From assembly GCA_019155205.2 (NCBI GenBank), contig JAHNZQ020000308.1:4917741-4960152 (forward strand): a stretch of 42,412 bases of DNA, read 5' to 3'. The position numbers and the translations under genes were made by a program. Position 1 is the first letter of the stretch; each line of letters starts with the position of its first letter. This document shows positions 9,469 through 18,834 of this stretch, in pieces. The notes beneath the pieces were generated by a model. It did not search any database. It was not told the DNA's origin and saw only the letters and a list, made by a program, of their open reading frames with translations. Source of the DNA: Gracilaria vermiculophylla. Taxonomy: Eukaryota > Rhodophyta > Florideophyceae > Gracilariales > Gracilariaceae.

Positions 9469-10374
9469 TTACTCCACGAACGGGTCCATTATCGGATCCG
9501 GACTCGGCATCGCTCCGTGGTAGCTCCAATCTATTTCGCTATGCGAGAATAAGGGTGCGGCTTTCACTTCACTCCACATTGGGGAGCACAATAGGCAGAT
9601 CATTATCATGAGCAATCCTTTCAAGCCCGACAAAGCTCCATTGCTTCCGATAGGCATTTTGGCAATCCAAGACGAAAAAACCAAATGAAGATGGAGGATA
9701 GTTCCCAATGTTTTGAAAGCTAGACTGAAACCTTTCGCTGATAGAGCTTGCTCCTCGGAACATGGGTTGAATCAGACGCGAGAGGTGGGCTTTTAATTCT
9801 TGCATCAAGCGGATACTTTCCATTACATGCCGCCGTCTAACACACGAGACTGGTCTCTCTGTCTTGCGGTATTAAACATGCGATAATTCGGTACAACCAT
9901 GTATTGGGAGACTGTTTTCGATAAAACCACATGGACTAATCTGTTGCGAACGCTTGAGACTCGACGGTGGCACAAAAGAGCCCCCACTTGATGGGCGGCG
10001 GTCGACATGTGTTATGAGCTGTGCGCCGCACGTTCTGAGCTTCGTCATCCGTGGTTTCTTTTCTAGATATATCTGCTCGGCCCTCTCGTTTTTGCTTGCA
10101 CATTAGTTCCACATCTCGAGACCCCTTTCCATCGCTTGTGAAATTAGGAGTAAAACTCGCTGGCAAATGCACACGTCATCCAATTGTAATGTAGCCAAGA
10201 TGTTCTCAAGCATATGCGATGTAGAGAGTTACATTGCTCTAGAACAGGCTGGTATTGAATGAATTCGGCAGCAGGATGCTCCCGATTTTCTATTAGTACC
10301 GTGTGCCACTGTGAAAGGGTGCTGTAGATCATTCCATCAGGCCCCCAGCAACGATACGAAGACGACCCTCTCAC
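9469..10374 (-). pseudogene. decayed or split coding strip, minus strand, family unknown
   Basis: Five minus-strand frames of 60-84 codons follow each other with small overlaps, each handing over to another frame. Two parts look like real protein. One is 9,569-9,823, containing RLIQPMFRGASSISERFQSS and SSFGFFVLDCQNAYRKQWSF. The other is its apparent continuation in a shifted frame to 9,469, containing FSHSEIDWSYHGAMPSPDPI. At about 9,570-9,600 the two frames overlap so that one base change in phase would join them. This suggests a gene with frameshifts, or short exons that I cannot resolve. I do not recognise the family. Confidence 0.3.
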
Positions 10375-10582
10375 GGACGCAATCTACCATATATTACGAG
10401 AGTCTAGGCCTCAATTACTCCACAAAATTTCTCTGAACATTAAATGAACAATGTGGGGTGCTCAACAGATCCGATCGAATTTTATTCCGTTGGAGACAGT
10501 CGACAATCTTATTTTCATTAGATGTATATGGATGGAAAGACATATCAAACGCGATGCTAACACCACTAGCCGGCAAGGGCCT

Positions 10583-10708
10583 AGTGTCTACACGACCATC
10601 GGCCACATTTGAGATCATTTGGCCTCATATGAGGCCAATATTACAGGACCTCTGGAACTGCAAAAATTGACAAGAACAATCCATCACTTGTTTACTTAAT
10701 CGTATCGA
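10583..10708 (-). repeat. dispersed element, copy 1, with 20-bp perfect palindrome
   Basis: About 125 bases share clear similarity with 22,511-22,645. Common blocks are AGTGTCTAC at the left, CTCATATGAGGCC in the middle, GAACTGCAAA, TGACAAG, CACTTG and TCGTATC at the right, in the same order. In this copy the core is a perfect 20-bp palindrome (10,619-10,638). Read on the minus strand, both copies have a T-rich tract followed by TTTGCAG or TTTTGCAG, like a 3' splice site, just before the palindrome. It could be a transposable-element fragment, an exon of a duplicated gene, or a structured RNA. Confidence 0.5.
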
Positions 10709-11010
10709 ATGTATTGCCTCATCCAAAGAATTCTTTGGTAATCTCAAGTACATATTGCAACGCCATGTTACAACTGTTATCTTTTCTGTTTTAAAATTAA
10801 AAATGTAGAGTACGTTCTAGAACGATTCTTCTGATGATGGTGTACACTGTTTGAAAGTTCTTAATTGAAATATTTTGTGTGAAATAAAGTGTAGCGTTTT
10901 CATTAGTAATCCGCTTCTTACTTTTTTTCGTAAACATTAGCCTTTTTACCTTTTGTTTTAATACCATTGTTCTAAACATTTCAACTCTGTTTTTGATTTA
11001 TGAAAAAACG

Positions 11011-11079
11011 TAGAAAACTGGCCATATTCATCGAAAAACGATGAAACGCTAGAAATCTCTTTTTTTTAATAGTTTTCTA
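11011..11079. other. nested inverted repeats in the A/T-rich block
   Basis: An outer 9-bp pair (TAGAAAACT at 11,011-11,019 with AGTTTTCTA at 11,071-11,079) encloses a tighter hairpin (TTCATCG, five A, CGATGAA at 11,027-11,045). In A/T-rich DNA such pairs can occur by chance, so this is only a candidate structured RNA or cruciform. Confidence 0.2.
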
Positions 11080-12095
11080 ATTTTTCACAGAGTGTTTACG
11101 TTCATTCTATTGCTTTTTCAATTGTTGAAGTAGATGTTCGGTGTATGCCTTTAATTGGTGTTGGTGGGGAGGATAAGGGCGCTTAAGAACGTTTCGAACA
11201 AAGCAAGAGCAAAATAAAGGTATTGCAATGTGGGAAGTAGAACGTCCATCGCTCTTTAAAGCAAAAAGTGTAATTTTCTTAAAAATTATGAGAGCTGTTC
11301 CATGCAGCAATGTGAACAAAGTAAGCTAAAATGGATGCTAGTGGACCTTATATAAATTCAATACAACCAAATCATCCTTTTTTTCAAAAGTTTTGATCGG
11401 AATGTTTTGCCTTTTGTGATTTGCTTAATTTAAGCAATGTGGTTTTATATAGCAAGAATTATAAGGTTCTGTTGTTTATGCAAGGTGCGAAGCAGACACA
11501 TAAGACAAGCAGATGGTTTAGTAGAGATGTGCATAAAAAATTTAAGCATAGATTACAGTAGAGCTTCAGAAAACAAGGTTTTTTAATATCACTATCGCAC
11601 TTTTAATTCAAAAACACCGTTTCTAAGGCGTGTATAAAAGGTTCATATCCTTGAAAATGGCGCTCTATTCAAATTGAAGTGTAAATGACAATATAGAAAT
11701 TTTCTGTCGTATGAAAATTCTCATGTCGTCTATCACGTTTTATGATGTCAGTCAGATATGTGACATTGACCGAAAGCCTAAGAAGATTACATTTGCTTCT
11801 TAGAAGATGTAGTATTCTGTTGCTTGGAGCAACTGCACTACAACCGGTTAATCTGACAAACTGAACTTTAAGGGCACTTGTCTCGTGGCAGCTTCGCGCA
11901 CTGCATGAACTTGCGATTATACCAATCGTCTTTTGATCTCGCTGATCTGCATCTGCCAAAACCCTTGTGGGAAGGGACTCAACGATTGAAGTACCTCTGC
12001 ATCTTCTAGCCAGCTAGCAGATTTACATATAGTCCATATCAGCGACACCCTTCTTAGACCAAAAGGCAACTTTGCGCATCGTTCGATTCTCGAGA

Positions 12096-12132
12096 ACCAA
12101 AGACTAACAACGGAAAGTTGTTAGTCTTTGGT
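12096..12132 (+). promoter_or_regulatory. perfect 16-bp hairpin in the leader of the mutarotase gene
   Basis: ACCAAAGACTAACAAC (12,096-12,111) is followed by the loop GGAAA and then by its exact reverse complement (12,117-12,132). The stem ends 15 bases before the mutarotase ATG at 12,148. In RNA this would be a very stable stem-loop, able to impede scanning ribosomes or bind a protein. A recent inverted duplication or a sequencing fold-back artefact is also possible. Confidence 0.6.
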
Positions 12133-12147
12133 ACAAAGCAATACATA

Positions 12148-13233
12148 ATGAGACCCAATGACCCGAACCGAACCCCGCCTAGAACAACGCACATGGAAGG
12201 AAGAATAAGGAATGGAGACTATGTGAAGACTATCCATATTAGGTCAGAAAGCGGAGCTGAAGCATCTGTTCTCACCAGAGGCGCACGACTGTTGGATCTA
12301 CGTTTTTCGACCGGGCCCAATCGACTCATAACATACAACGATTTGTCAGGAGTTGAAGACGACTCGGCTTTTGTTAATGTCGTCATCGGACGAGTTGCAA
12401 ATCGCACGCGAAATGGAAAACTACTTCGTTACCCAGAAATGAACCGTAAAGCTCATTTGGAACTGAACGATCAGGGACGCCATCACATTCACGGTGGGTC
12501 CAATTCGTGGGATAAAAGACTATTTTGGGTACGGCAGCAAAGTGAGTCTATGGTTGAGTTGAGCATTTTGTCTCCCGATGGCGATCAAGGTTATCCTGGA
12601 AGCGTTGAATTGACCGTCCGATATGAACTTAAAGGTGATGTGCAGCTTGATGTGACATTGACCACGAAAAACATTGGGAGAGAGCCAACGCCCTGCAACT
12701 TGACGCTGCACCCTTATTTTGATCTCAGCGGAGAAGGTGGCAGAATAGAAGATTCTGTGCTTTCTTATACAATGGAGGCGAGTAATTGTGACCAATATCT
12801 CATTCTGGATGGCGACAATGTTCCCACTGGTGACATCGCTACTGTAGAAGGCACTCGTTTTGATTTTACTAGATGTCGAACAATTGGTGATGGATCAGCA
12901 ACGATGAAAGGATATGATAATTTCTGGATCGCTCGAACAAGTCCTGATGAAAAGGATGAGGTGCGAACTATGGCAACTTTTGTGCTTCCAGCCCAAAACA
13001 GCACCCAAGGAGTTCAGATGGAAGTGCTAAGCAATCAGCAAGGATTTCAGTTTTATACAGCTAATGGATTTAGCGGGTGCGGAAATGAGATGTTCGCCAA
13101 GCACGGAAGTATTGCGGTGGAGCCCAGCAACTTTATTGATGCCGCAAATCACGATAGTTTCCCTTCCGTTGCACTTGGGCCAAATGAAATCAGGCAGCAG
13201 CGAATTTCTTACAAGTTGAGAATGTTAGAGTAA
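12148..13233 (+). CDS. aldose 1-epimerase (galactose mutarotase), 361 residues
   Basis: Interconverts the alpha and beta anomers of galactose and glucose; in the Leloir pathway it prepares galactose for galactokinase. The first ATG is at 12,148; an open TTG-led extension of ten codons runs through the upstream hairpin and is not a likely start. Family landmarks are in order: GRVANR (81-86), HHIHGG (112-117), WDKRLFW (121-127), and LTLHPYFDLSG (185-195) with the catalytic His188. They continue with GYDNFW (255-260), whose Asp contacts sugar, and VEPSNFIDAANH (324-335) with the catalytic base Glu325 followed by the usual P-x-x-F-x-D-A-x-N pattern. Length is normal for the family and no signal peptide is seen, so it is probably cytosolic. 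A perfect hairpin sits 15 bases upstream of the ATG and may affect translation. Confidence 0.93.
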   Translation: MRPNDPNRTPPRTTHMEGRIRNGDYVKTIHIRSESGAEASVLTRGARLLDLRFSTGPNRLITYNDLSGVEDDSAFVNVVIGRVANRTRNGKLLRYPEMNRKAHLELNDQGRHHIHGGSNSWDKRLFWVRQQSESMVELSILSPDGDQGYPGSVELTVRYELKGDVQLDVTLTTKNIGREPTPCNLTLHPYFDLSGEGGRIEDSVLSYTMEASNCDQYLILDGDNVPTGDIATVEGTRFDFTRCRTIGDGSATMKGYDNFWIARTSPDEKDEVRTMATFVLPAQNSTQGVQMEVLSNQQGFQFYTANGFSGCGNEMFAKHGSIAVEPSNFIDAANHDSFPSVALGPNEIRQQRISYKLRMLE

Positions 13234-13701
13234 CAGGTTTTTGGATAGCCATATGTAGAGACACATTCGTTAGTGTTCTGTTTGTTAATTTCGCAGCTTC
13301 TCGAAAACCATGTTTGAAAATACAAACGGAAGTGTGTGTTTTGCAAACTTTACCGCTGCTCAAATATCGTTTCCTATCATCCTCAGCATGCATCGTGCAT
13401 TATATTGCCCATGCATTAACCTTATGGCCAGAAAGAGGCTTTATAGGTATCTCGATTGGAAATCGCGAATTCGGGGCATGCACGCAGCTGCTGTCGGCCT
13501 CGGAAGCTGTACGGAACTTGCAAACGAATTGCATAGAAGCACACCCTGTTTTGTCGCGACGTTCGTTTTAGTTCTTAACACCTTCTCATCTTCGATCTCT
13601 TCATCATTGTCTCATTGAAAGGGCCAGAGGATGTCCCAACGAGTGGGCATTGGTATTCGGGGTTGAATTCACGGCACAAGTGACTAGGTTTCATCATCTG
13701 C
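13234..13701. other. intergenic region between mutarotase and Sel1 genes
   Basis: 468 bases with the end of the mutarotase transcript and the promoter of the Sel1-repeat gene. Overlapping frames of about 85-100 codons on the plus strand have no protein character. No TATA box or other element stands out. Confidence 0.4.
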
Positions 13702-16584
13702 ATGCATGACCGGCGGCATTCAAGAAGTAATGGAGACGATGTTTCGTATTCATCGCGGAATCGAGCCGCGATTTTCTTCTGTCGTCGGGCGAGCCAAACT
13801 GTTTCTGTACATTACAATTCGGCGCGACGCAGGCTGGTGACCGGCAGAGCGATATTAACCTGTAACATGGATGACCATAATCGTAATATCGAGAGAGATG
13901 AGAATCGTGGAAGCACTAATCAGGAGCACAATGGATCTGGAAATTCGCAATACGGAGAACAAAGTGTTTATGATCTTTCCATAAGAAACCAAAACTTTCG
14001 AGAAAGCGAAGACGGACATGAACAAACCTTATCACTGGAGGGGACCCTTGAGTCTCTTCGTCAACGAATTGAAGATGATGATCCCGAAGCGACGGCCCAA
14101 TACGCAGATTTGATGGTTTCGATCAGCCAAGAGTCGCCCTCGGAACTGGTGTACGGAATGCATCTTTACCTTCGTGCCTGGGAACTTGGATATCAACACA
14201 GCGCTGCTCAGATCACAAACATGGCTGATATTTTAACATCAGGAACGCTATCGATACGTGCCAGTGGTGTGCATGCAAGTCATCTGTACATGCTTGCTGG
14301 TCAACAGGGATACGCCAGAGCGTTGCTTAACCATGGTGTGTTGCTCCTTCGAGGTGGACCTGGTATCAACAGAAATATCAACGAAGCTGTTCAACTAATT
14401 GCATCTGCAGCAGAGAGAGGCCATGAGCGTGCGCTCATAAACCTGGCTATTCTGATTGAAGAAGAAATATCACTGGAAGGACTTGACATACCCCGCATTG
14501 TCAGATTGCTGGAACAAGCCGAAGATGGCGGCAATCAACACGTTCTAAACGGCCTGGGCCATATTATGATGAACGGCGGGGTAGGGATTCGGACAGACAT
14601 TCAGCGAGCTGTATGTCTATTTGAAAGGGCGATCCAATCAGGAAGCACGCTGGCATTAAGATTTCTTGGGACTCTTCTGGTAGGAGGCTTTGATGAGGTT
14701 CCGACGGATATTCCTCGTGCTGTGCGATTGTATGAGCGGGCTGTTGAGAACCAGGACTCAATTGCTGCTGAGCTTCTGGCTCGTATTTTGGTTGATGGGG
14801 TTGGAAATGTGCAAAGCAACGCCCCACGAGCTGAGCAGCTGTTCAGAATGGCGATTGAAAACGGAAGTATTTCAGCGAGATCTAGTTTAGCTGAACTGCT
14901 CATAGAGGGAGCTGAAGGGGTGGAACGTAATCCACCAGAAGCCGTGAGATTACTTGAAGATGCGGTTCAGCTAGCAGGTGACACCACTAGCATGATGAGT
15001 CTAGGACTCCTTCTCATCGAAGGCGGAGATGGCATTCAAAAGAACCCAGAACGTGGAATGAGCTTTTTGGAAAGAGCTGTTGCGCAGGAAGATGCAAATG
15101 CCACACTGGTCTTAGGACTTGTTTTGGCCACAGGCACTGACGATATTCCCCGAAACACCAGCAGGGCAATTCGGTTGCTCGAGCAAGCAATCGGCTTAGG
15201 TTGCGTCGACGCGCTTTTGTGCCTTGCGAAAATGTTATTCTTCGGCGCAGAGGGCGTCAGAAAGAACCCGACCAGATGTGTTTCATTGCTTGAAAGAGCG
15301 GTCCGTGCGGAAAATTATGAAGCCATGGAATTTCTGGCATTTATACTTAGTAATGGAGCAGATGGAATTGCTGCCGATCCTTTTCGCGCCGTAAGCCTTT
15401 ACGAGAAAGCTATCGAAGAGGGGAACAGAGAGACGTCATTGGTAGACCTCGGGGTACTTTTATTCAAAGGAGCTGACGGCCTTCCAAGAGACCCTTTGCG
15501 AGCATATGCGTTTTTCCAAAAGGCCGCAGAAAACCTTGAAGAAGTTGGTATGTGCAACGCTGCAGTGATGCTTGTCGCTGGCGTCGACGGGATTCCAAAG
15601 GACAAACCTAGAGCAATTGATCTGTATGAGAAAGCTATTGAGGTAAAAAATTCGGCAATGGCCAAGGTTTCCTTGTCCATGTTTCTCTGGGTTGAAGGGC
15701 AGACTCTGCAACGCGCTGTCCGGTTGTGTGAGGAGGCGGTTGATGAAGAATACGTACCTGCTTTTGCGGTGTTGGCTTTGTATCTAAGAATAGGGTGCGG
15801 ATTTATGGCAAGGGATATACAGAGGGCGATGTATTTGTGCGAAAGAGCGTCAATGGACGAAGATGAAGCTACACATTTGCTGACGATGGCCAATTTGTGT
15901 ACGGAAGGAGAGAATAATTTGTACGTTGACGGGAACGCAGGTGTGGAAGCGTATGAAGCGTTACTTGGCCATGAAAAGGATGTGACCAAAATGGTGTGGG
16001 TGAAAATTTGTCTTCGGGACTCTTACACTACGCTGCCGTTTCGAGGGTGGCGTCATGGTGTCATGCCCGAGAATGAAGTTGTTCTGAATGCGGTAACGCT
16101 AGCCATGGTGAACTACGCCAGCCTTCTCATCGACGGTTTGGAAGGGGTGCCGAGAAATGCGTCAAAAGCGATTCAGCTGTACCGCGCCGCCATCGAAGAT
16201 GACGGGTGTATCGTGGCCATGACAAATCTTGCGTATCTGTTGTGCACACCGTCGCTGGGAGTTGGTGTTGACTCGGACGGTGAAGAAGCGATAAGATTAC
16301 TGGAGAGGGCTATCGGGGTGTCTAAGCCGCACAACAATGTGACGGCAATGCTTGTGCTTGCCAATTACCTCGTGGATGATGCAAACGACGAGCACAAGAA
16401 TGCTCATCGTGCGGCGGAACTGTACGGCGCAGTCGTTGGCGACACAAACGACGCTTACGCTTTCAACAAGCTGTACAATCTGCTGGCGTGCGGCGCTGAG
16501 GGATTTGCGGCGGACGGCGAAAGTGCCGACGCTCTACTCGTCAGCGCGCGGGAATGCGGAGTGGAGATAAGAAGAGGGGGCTGA
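13702..16584 (+). CDS. Sel1-like repeat (TPR-related) protein, 960 residues
   Basis: A long alpha-solenoid scaffold. From about residue 150 to 940 it consists of Sel1-type repeats of roughly 36-38 residues, about 20 in number, with a consensus like G.(D/E)G(I/V)..(N/D)..RA..L.E.A...G...A...L. Examples are GVGIRTDIQRAVCLFERAIQ and GVDGIPKDKPRAIDLYEKAI. Sel1 proteins act as adaptors, for example in ER-associated degradation (SEL1L/Hrd3), cell-cycle control and chitin synthase activation (Skt5). I see no signal peptide, transmembrane segment, RING or other catalytic domain, so the role is unknown. The first ATG gives an Arg-rich 55-residue leader; a second ATG at 13,867 opens the acidic, Asn-rich start MDDHNRNIERDENRG and could be the true start. 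The GC-rich block of the window begins right after the stop. Confidence 0.9.
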   Translation: MHDRRHSRSNGDDVSYSSRNRAAIFFCRRASQTVSVHYNSARRRLVTGRAILTCNMDDHNRNIERDENRGSTNQEHNGSGNSQYGEQSVYDLSIRNQNFRESEDGHEQTLSLEGTLESLRQRIEDDDPEATAQYADLMVSISQESPSELVYGMHLYLRAWELGYQHSAAQITNMADILTSGTLSIRASGVHASHLYMLAGQQGYARALLNHGVLLLRGGPGINRNINEAVQLIASAAERGHERALINLAILIEEEISLEGLDIPRIVRLLEQAEDGGNQHVLNGLGHIMMNGGVGIRTDIQRAVCLFERAIQSGSTLALRFLGTLLVGGFDEVPTDIPRAVRLYERAVENQDSIAAELLARILVDGVGNVQSNAPRAEQLFRMAIENGSISARSSLAELLIEGAEGVERNPPEAVRLLEDAVQLAGDTTSMMSLGLLLIEGGDGIQKNPERGMSFLERAVAQEDANATLVLGLVLATGTDDIPRNTSRAIRLLEQAIGLGCVDALLCLAKMLFFGAEGVRKNPTRCVSLLERAVRAENYEAMEFLAFILSNGADGIAADPFRAVSLYEKAIEEGNRETSLVDLGVLLFKGADGLPRDPLRAYAFFQKAAENLEEVGMCNAAVMLVAGVDGIPKDKPRAIDLYEKAIEVKNSAMAKVSLSMFLWVEGQTLQRAVRLCEEAVDEEYVPAFAVLALYLRIGCGFMARDIQRAMYLCERASMDEDEATHLLTMANLCTEGENNLYVDGNAGVEAYEALLGHEKDVTKMVWVKICLRDSYTTLPFRGWRHGVMPENEVVLNAVTLAMVNYASLLIDGLEGVPRNASKAIQLYRAAIEDDGCIVAMTNLAYLLCTPSLGVGVDSDGEEAIRLLERAIGVSKPHNNVTAMLVLANYLVDDANDEHKNAHRAAELYGAVVGDTNDAYAFNKLYNLLACGAEGFAADGESADALLVSARECGVEIRRGG

Positions 16585-17269
16585 GCGAAGGAGGAGACTG
16601 AGAACAGGTTGCAAAGTGGATTGGTGCACGGCGTGGCGGCGACGGCGTGGCGGCGACGGCGAGCCGCCAAATGGCAGGCTGTCTCGCATGGGCAGCTGGG
16701 ACGGTTGTGCGCGTGCGGGCGGCTCGGGTGAGCGAGCGCCTGCCGAGAAGTGGCGCACGGCGTGGGCATCTCGGGGCGCAAAGGGGGCGGCACTGCGGCG
16801 GTGGTGCGGATGTTTTGGCTTAGGTGCGCTGGGCGGACGGTGGCAACGTCTGCTCGGGGGCGGAGGCGCGCGCCACCGAGAGCGGCGGCGTCATGCGCCG
16901 CAGGCGGTGGAATGGGCGCGCCGGAGCGTACGGGTCACGCAGCGTGGCTCGTGTCGGAATGGATGGCGAATTGCAGTTTTGAACAGGCAGCGCGCAGTTT
17001 GGGCGCAGCGGCGGGCCACGGCTGGCGACGTTTTGGTGGAGAGGAATCGCTCGCGTGTGCAGCTGTGACGATGGCGAGCGCTGTGACAGCTCGGCCGGAA
17101 CAGCGGCGGAGGTGGTCTTTTACAACTGGCTGTCAATGAGCGCAAGGCAAGCACGCAGCGGGTGATGTGACTGACGGACGGCGAGTGCCGCGACGGGCAG
17201 CGACGTTGCGGCCGCCCCTCTCCATCGCCGCTCTGCGAAGGTGACAGTGAAACCTGGCGCCGCGGCGCA
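16585..17269. other. convergent intergenic region at the first composition step
   Basis: 685 bases between the ends of the Sel1 gene (+) and the inositol-phosphate kinase gene (-). The DNA turns GC-rich right after 16,590, with short direct repeats such as GTGGCGGCGACGGC. Frames of about 100-150 codons exist in all directions because stop codons are rare in such DNA; none resembles a protein family. Confidence 0.4.
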
Positions 17270-18112
17270 TCACTGTTGCGCATCTGCGCTGCGCGCAGCG
17301 CGTGGCGCTGTGTCCACTGCTTCGCCCAAGAGCCGCACCATGTACTCGAGACCCTTCAGGTAGCCGGTGTCGTGCAGGCCGGCAGAGTCCACCGTGTGCG
17401 AGAAGTCAATCATTCGAACGTCAACGCGCGGGTAGTGCGCGCTGCCCTTGGCCCCCTCGTAGATGAACAGCATGGAGGACGAGTAGAAGCAAAACTGCTT
17501 CTGGCGCGCAAACTGTCGGCAGATGCGCTGCAGCGCGTCCAGCGCCAGCCGCGCGCTGCGCGCGTCAAACGACAACCCATCGCTGAAGAACCACACGACC
17601 TCCGGCAGCAGCTCCTCTTCCGACAGCGCCCTCCCGTGCCATTTGTCGCGCACAACAAAGTGGCCGCGGTCGCCACCAGCGCCGCCGCTGCGTTTGAACG
17701 ACCTGGTTCCAACGAAGCGCACGCCGCACGTCGCCGTCGTGGTGGAATTGGCCGCATCGATTTGCCTCTCGCGCTTCTGCGCACACGCATCGTCATCGTA
17801 ATGTCGAAAGCCAATCTTCACGTCCATCACACAAGGGGTCACAAAAGGGTGGTTCAAGTCCTGCAGCTCAATCCAGCGCTCGGAGCCGCACGGCGCGTGC
17901 TGCACGCCGTAGAACAGCGGCGTGACCGAGCGCATCCAATGCAAGTGCGCCGGGAAGCGCTCGTCGTTGATTGCGCGGTAGAACGCCTCCTCCTTGCGCG
18001 ACCACGGCTTGAGAATGCGCCCGACTGTGCTCTGCCTGATGCGCTGGTGGCCGGCCACCTGTATGGGGTACTGGCAGCCAGGAGCGCGTTGCGGCGACGG
18101 AGGGCGCTGCAT
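17270..18112 (-). CDS. inositol polyphosphate kinase family protein (IPMK/IPK2-like), 280 residues
   Basis: An ATP-dependent kinase that adds phosphate to soluble inositol phosphates (IP3 to IP4/IP5 for IPMK/Arg82). Landmarks: YPIQVAGH near the N-terminus (15-22), the usual first strand; ILKPW with the ATP-site Lys; WIELQDLNHPF (80-90). Then comes the family signature PCVMDVKIG (93-101), matching PxxxDxKxG with catalytic Asp97 and Lys99, followed by FRHY. Later come FYSSSMLFIYEG (209-220), VRMIDFSHT (232-240) with the metal-binding Asp of the IDF motif, and DTGYLKGLEYMV (248-259). The length of 280 suits an IPMK rather than the longer IP6 kinases. The start is the Met directly before the conserved part; the frame stays open upstream through GC-rich, Arg-rich sequence that looks non-coding. 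It is divergent from the PWWP gene. Confidence 0.88.
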   Translation of the reverse strand: MQRPPSPQRAPGCQYPIQVAGHQRIRQSTVGRILKPWSRKEEAFYRAINDERFPAHLHWMRSVTPLFYGVQHAPCGSERWIELQDLNHPFVTPCVMDVKIGFRHYDDDACAQKRERQIDAANSTTTATCGVRFVGTRSFKRSGGAGGDRGHFVVRDKWHGRALSEEELLPEVVWFFSDGLSFDARSARLALDALQRICRQFARQKQFCFYSSSMLFIYEGAKGSAHYPRVDVRMIDFSHTVDSAGLHDTGYLKGLEYMVRLLGEAVDTAPRAARSADAQQ

Positions 18113-18834
18113 GGCGCGGGGGGGGGAGAGGCGCGCGGCGCACGATGCCACCACTGCCGATGCATGTCGAGCGCAGGCGGCGCGCCGCGCACGGCTGCGC
18201 GTTAAGGCGGTGGGCACACGCGGGCGCGCCGCGCGCCGCGCGCCGCGCGGCCCGCGCGCGCGCCGCGACGCGCGCGCGTCGGTTGGGCGCGCGCCGCCCG
18301 ACGTTGCGCGCCCGGCGTTGGCCGTGGCGCGAGCCGCCAGCGCACGGCGCGCGCGCCCAAGCCGCCGAGATCGCTCGGCGCCCACGTGGCCAGCGCTCCA
18401 CGCCGTCCACGCCGCCCACGTCGCCAGCGCCGCAAACGCGCCCCGCGACGTCCAAAAATCGCGCCAAGCTGTGGCGGCAGAGAGACAGCGCGCCCCGTTC
18501 GCGCGCTGCTCAAACAGCGCCAAGGCGCCGCGCACGCACAGTTCGCGCGCGTGCGCGCGCGCGCGCGCGCGCTGCTGGATCTGCGCAGCCCATTCAAACC
18601 GCGCCGCCTCTCCGCGTCGCGCGCCCCCTCGCCCCTCCGCCGCCGCCGCCGTGCGCCCCGCTCTTCCTCGCGCATCCCCCTCCACGCCCCCCCCTCCCCT
18701 CCCCCGCGCCCCCGCGTCCCCGCCCTCTCAGCCTTTCTTTCTCCTATGCCCACCACCGCCTCGCCCTCTCTGTCGCACACAGTTGGCGCTTCCTCACCCT
18801 GCCCTCCAGCCGTTCCGCGTCCAATTCCCCCGCA
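18113..18834. other. bidirectional promoter region between the IPK and PWWP genes
   Basis: 722 bases of extremely GC-rich sequence with runs of alternating CG (18,544-18,572) and many GCGCGC blocks. The 200 bases before the PWWP ATG are rich in pyrimidines (CCTCCACGCCCCCCCCTCCC), like a leader. Large frames crossing this region in both directions encode Arg/Ala-rich nonsense and are composition artefacts. No TATA box is seen. Confidence 0.5.

Larger units (their letters stand above)
8888..12147. other. 3.3-kb gene-poor region
   Basis: No convincing intact gene is present. From about 9,466 to 10,374 the minus strand holds a patchwork of coding-like frames (see separate entry). A palindromic dispersed element lies at 10,583-10,708. 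From about 10,780 to 11,700 the DNA is strikingly A/T-rich with many A and T runs and no long frame. The region ends with the hairpin at 12,096-12,132 in front of the mutarotase gene. Confidence 0.5.

Noticed and set aside
12075..12100. GTTCGATTC, resembling a tRNA T-loop
   Set aside because: Flanking bases do not pair as a T-stem, and there is no A-box or cloverleaf upstream. The site is part of the leader before the hairpin.
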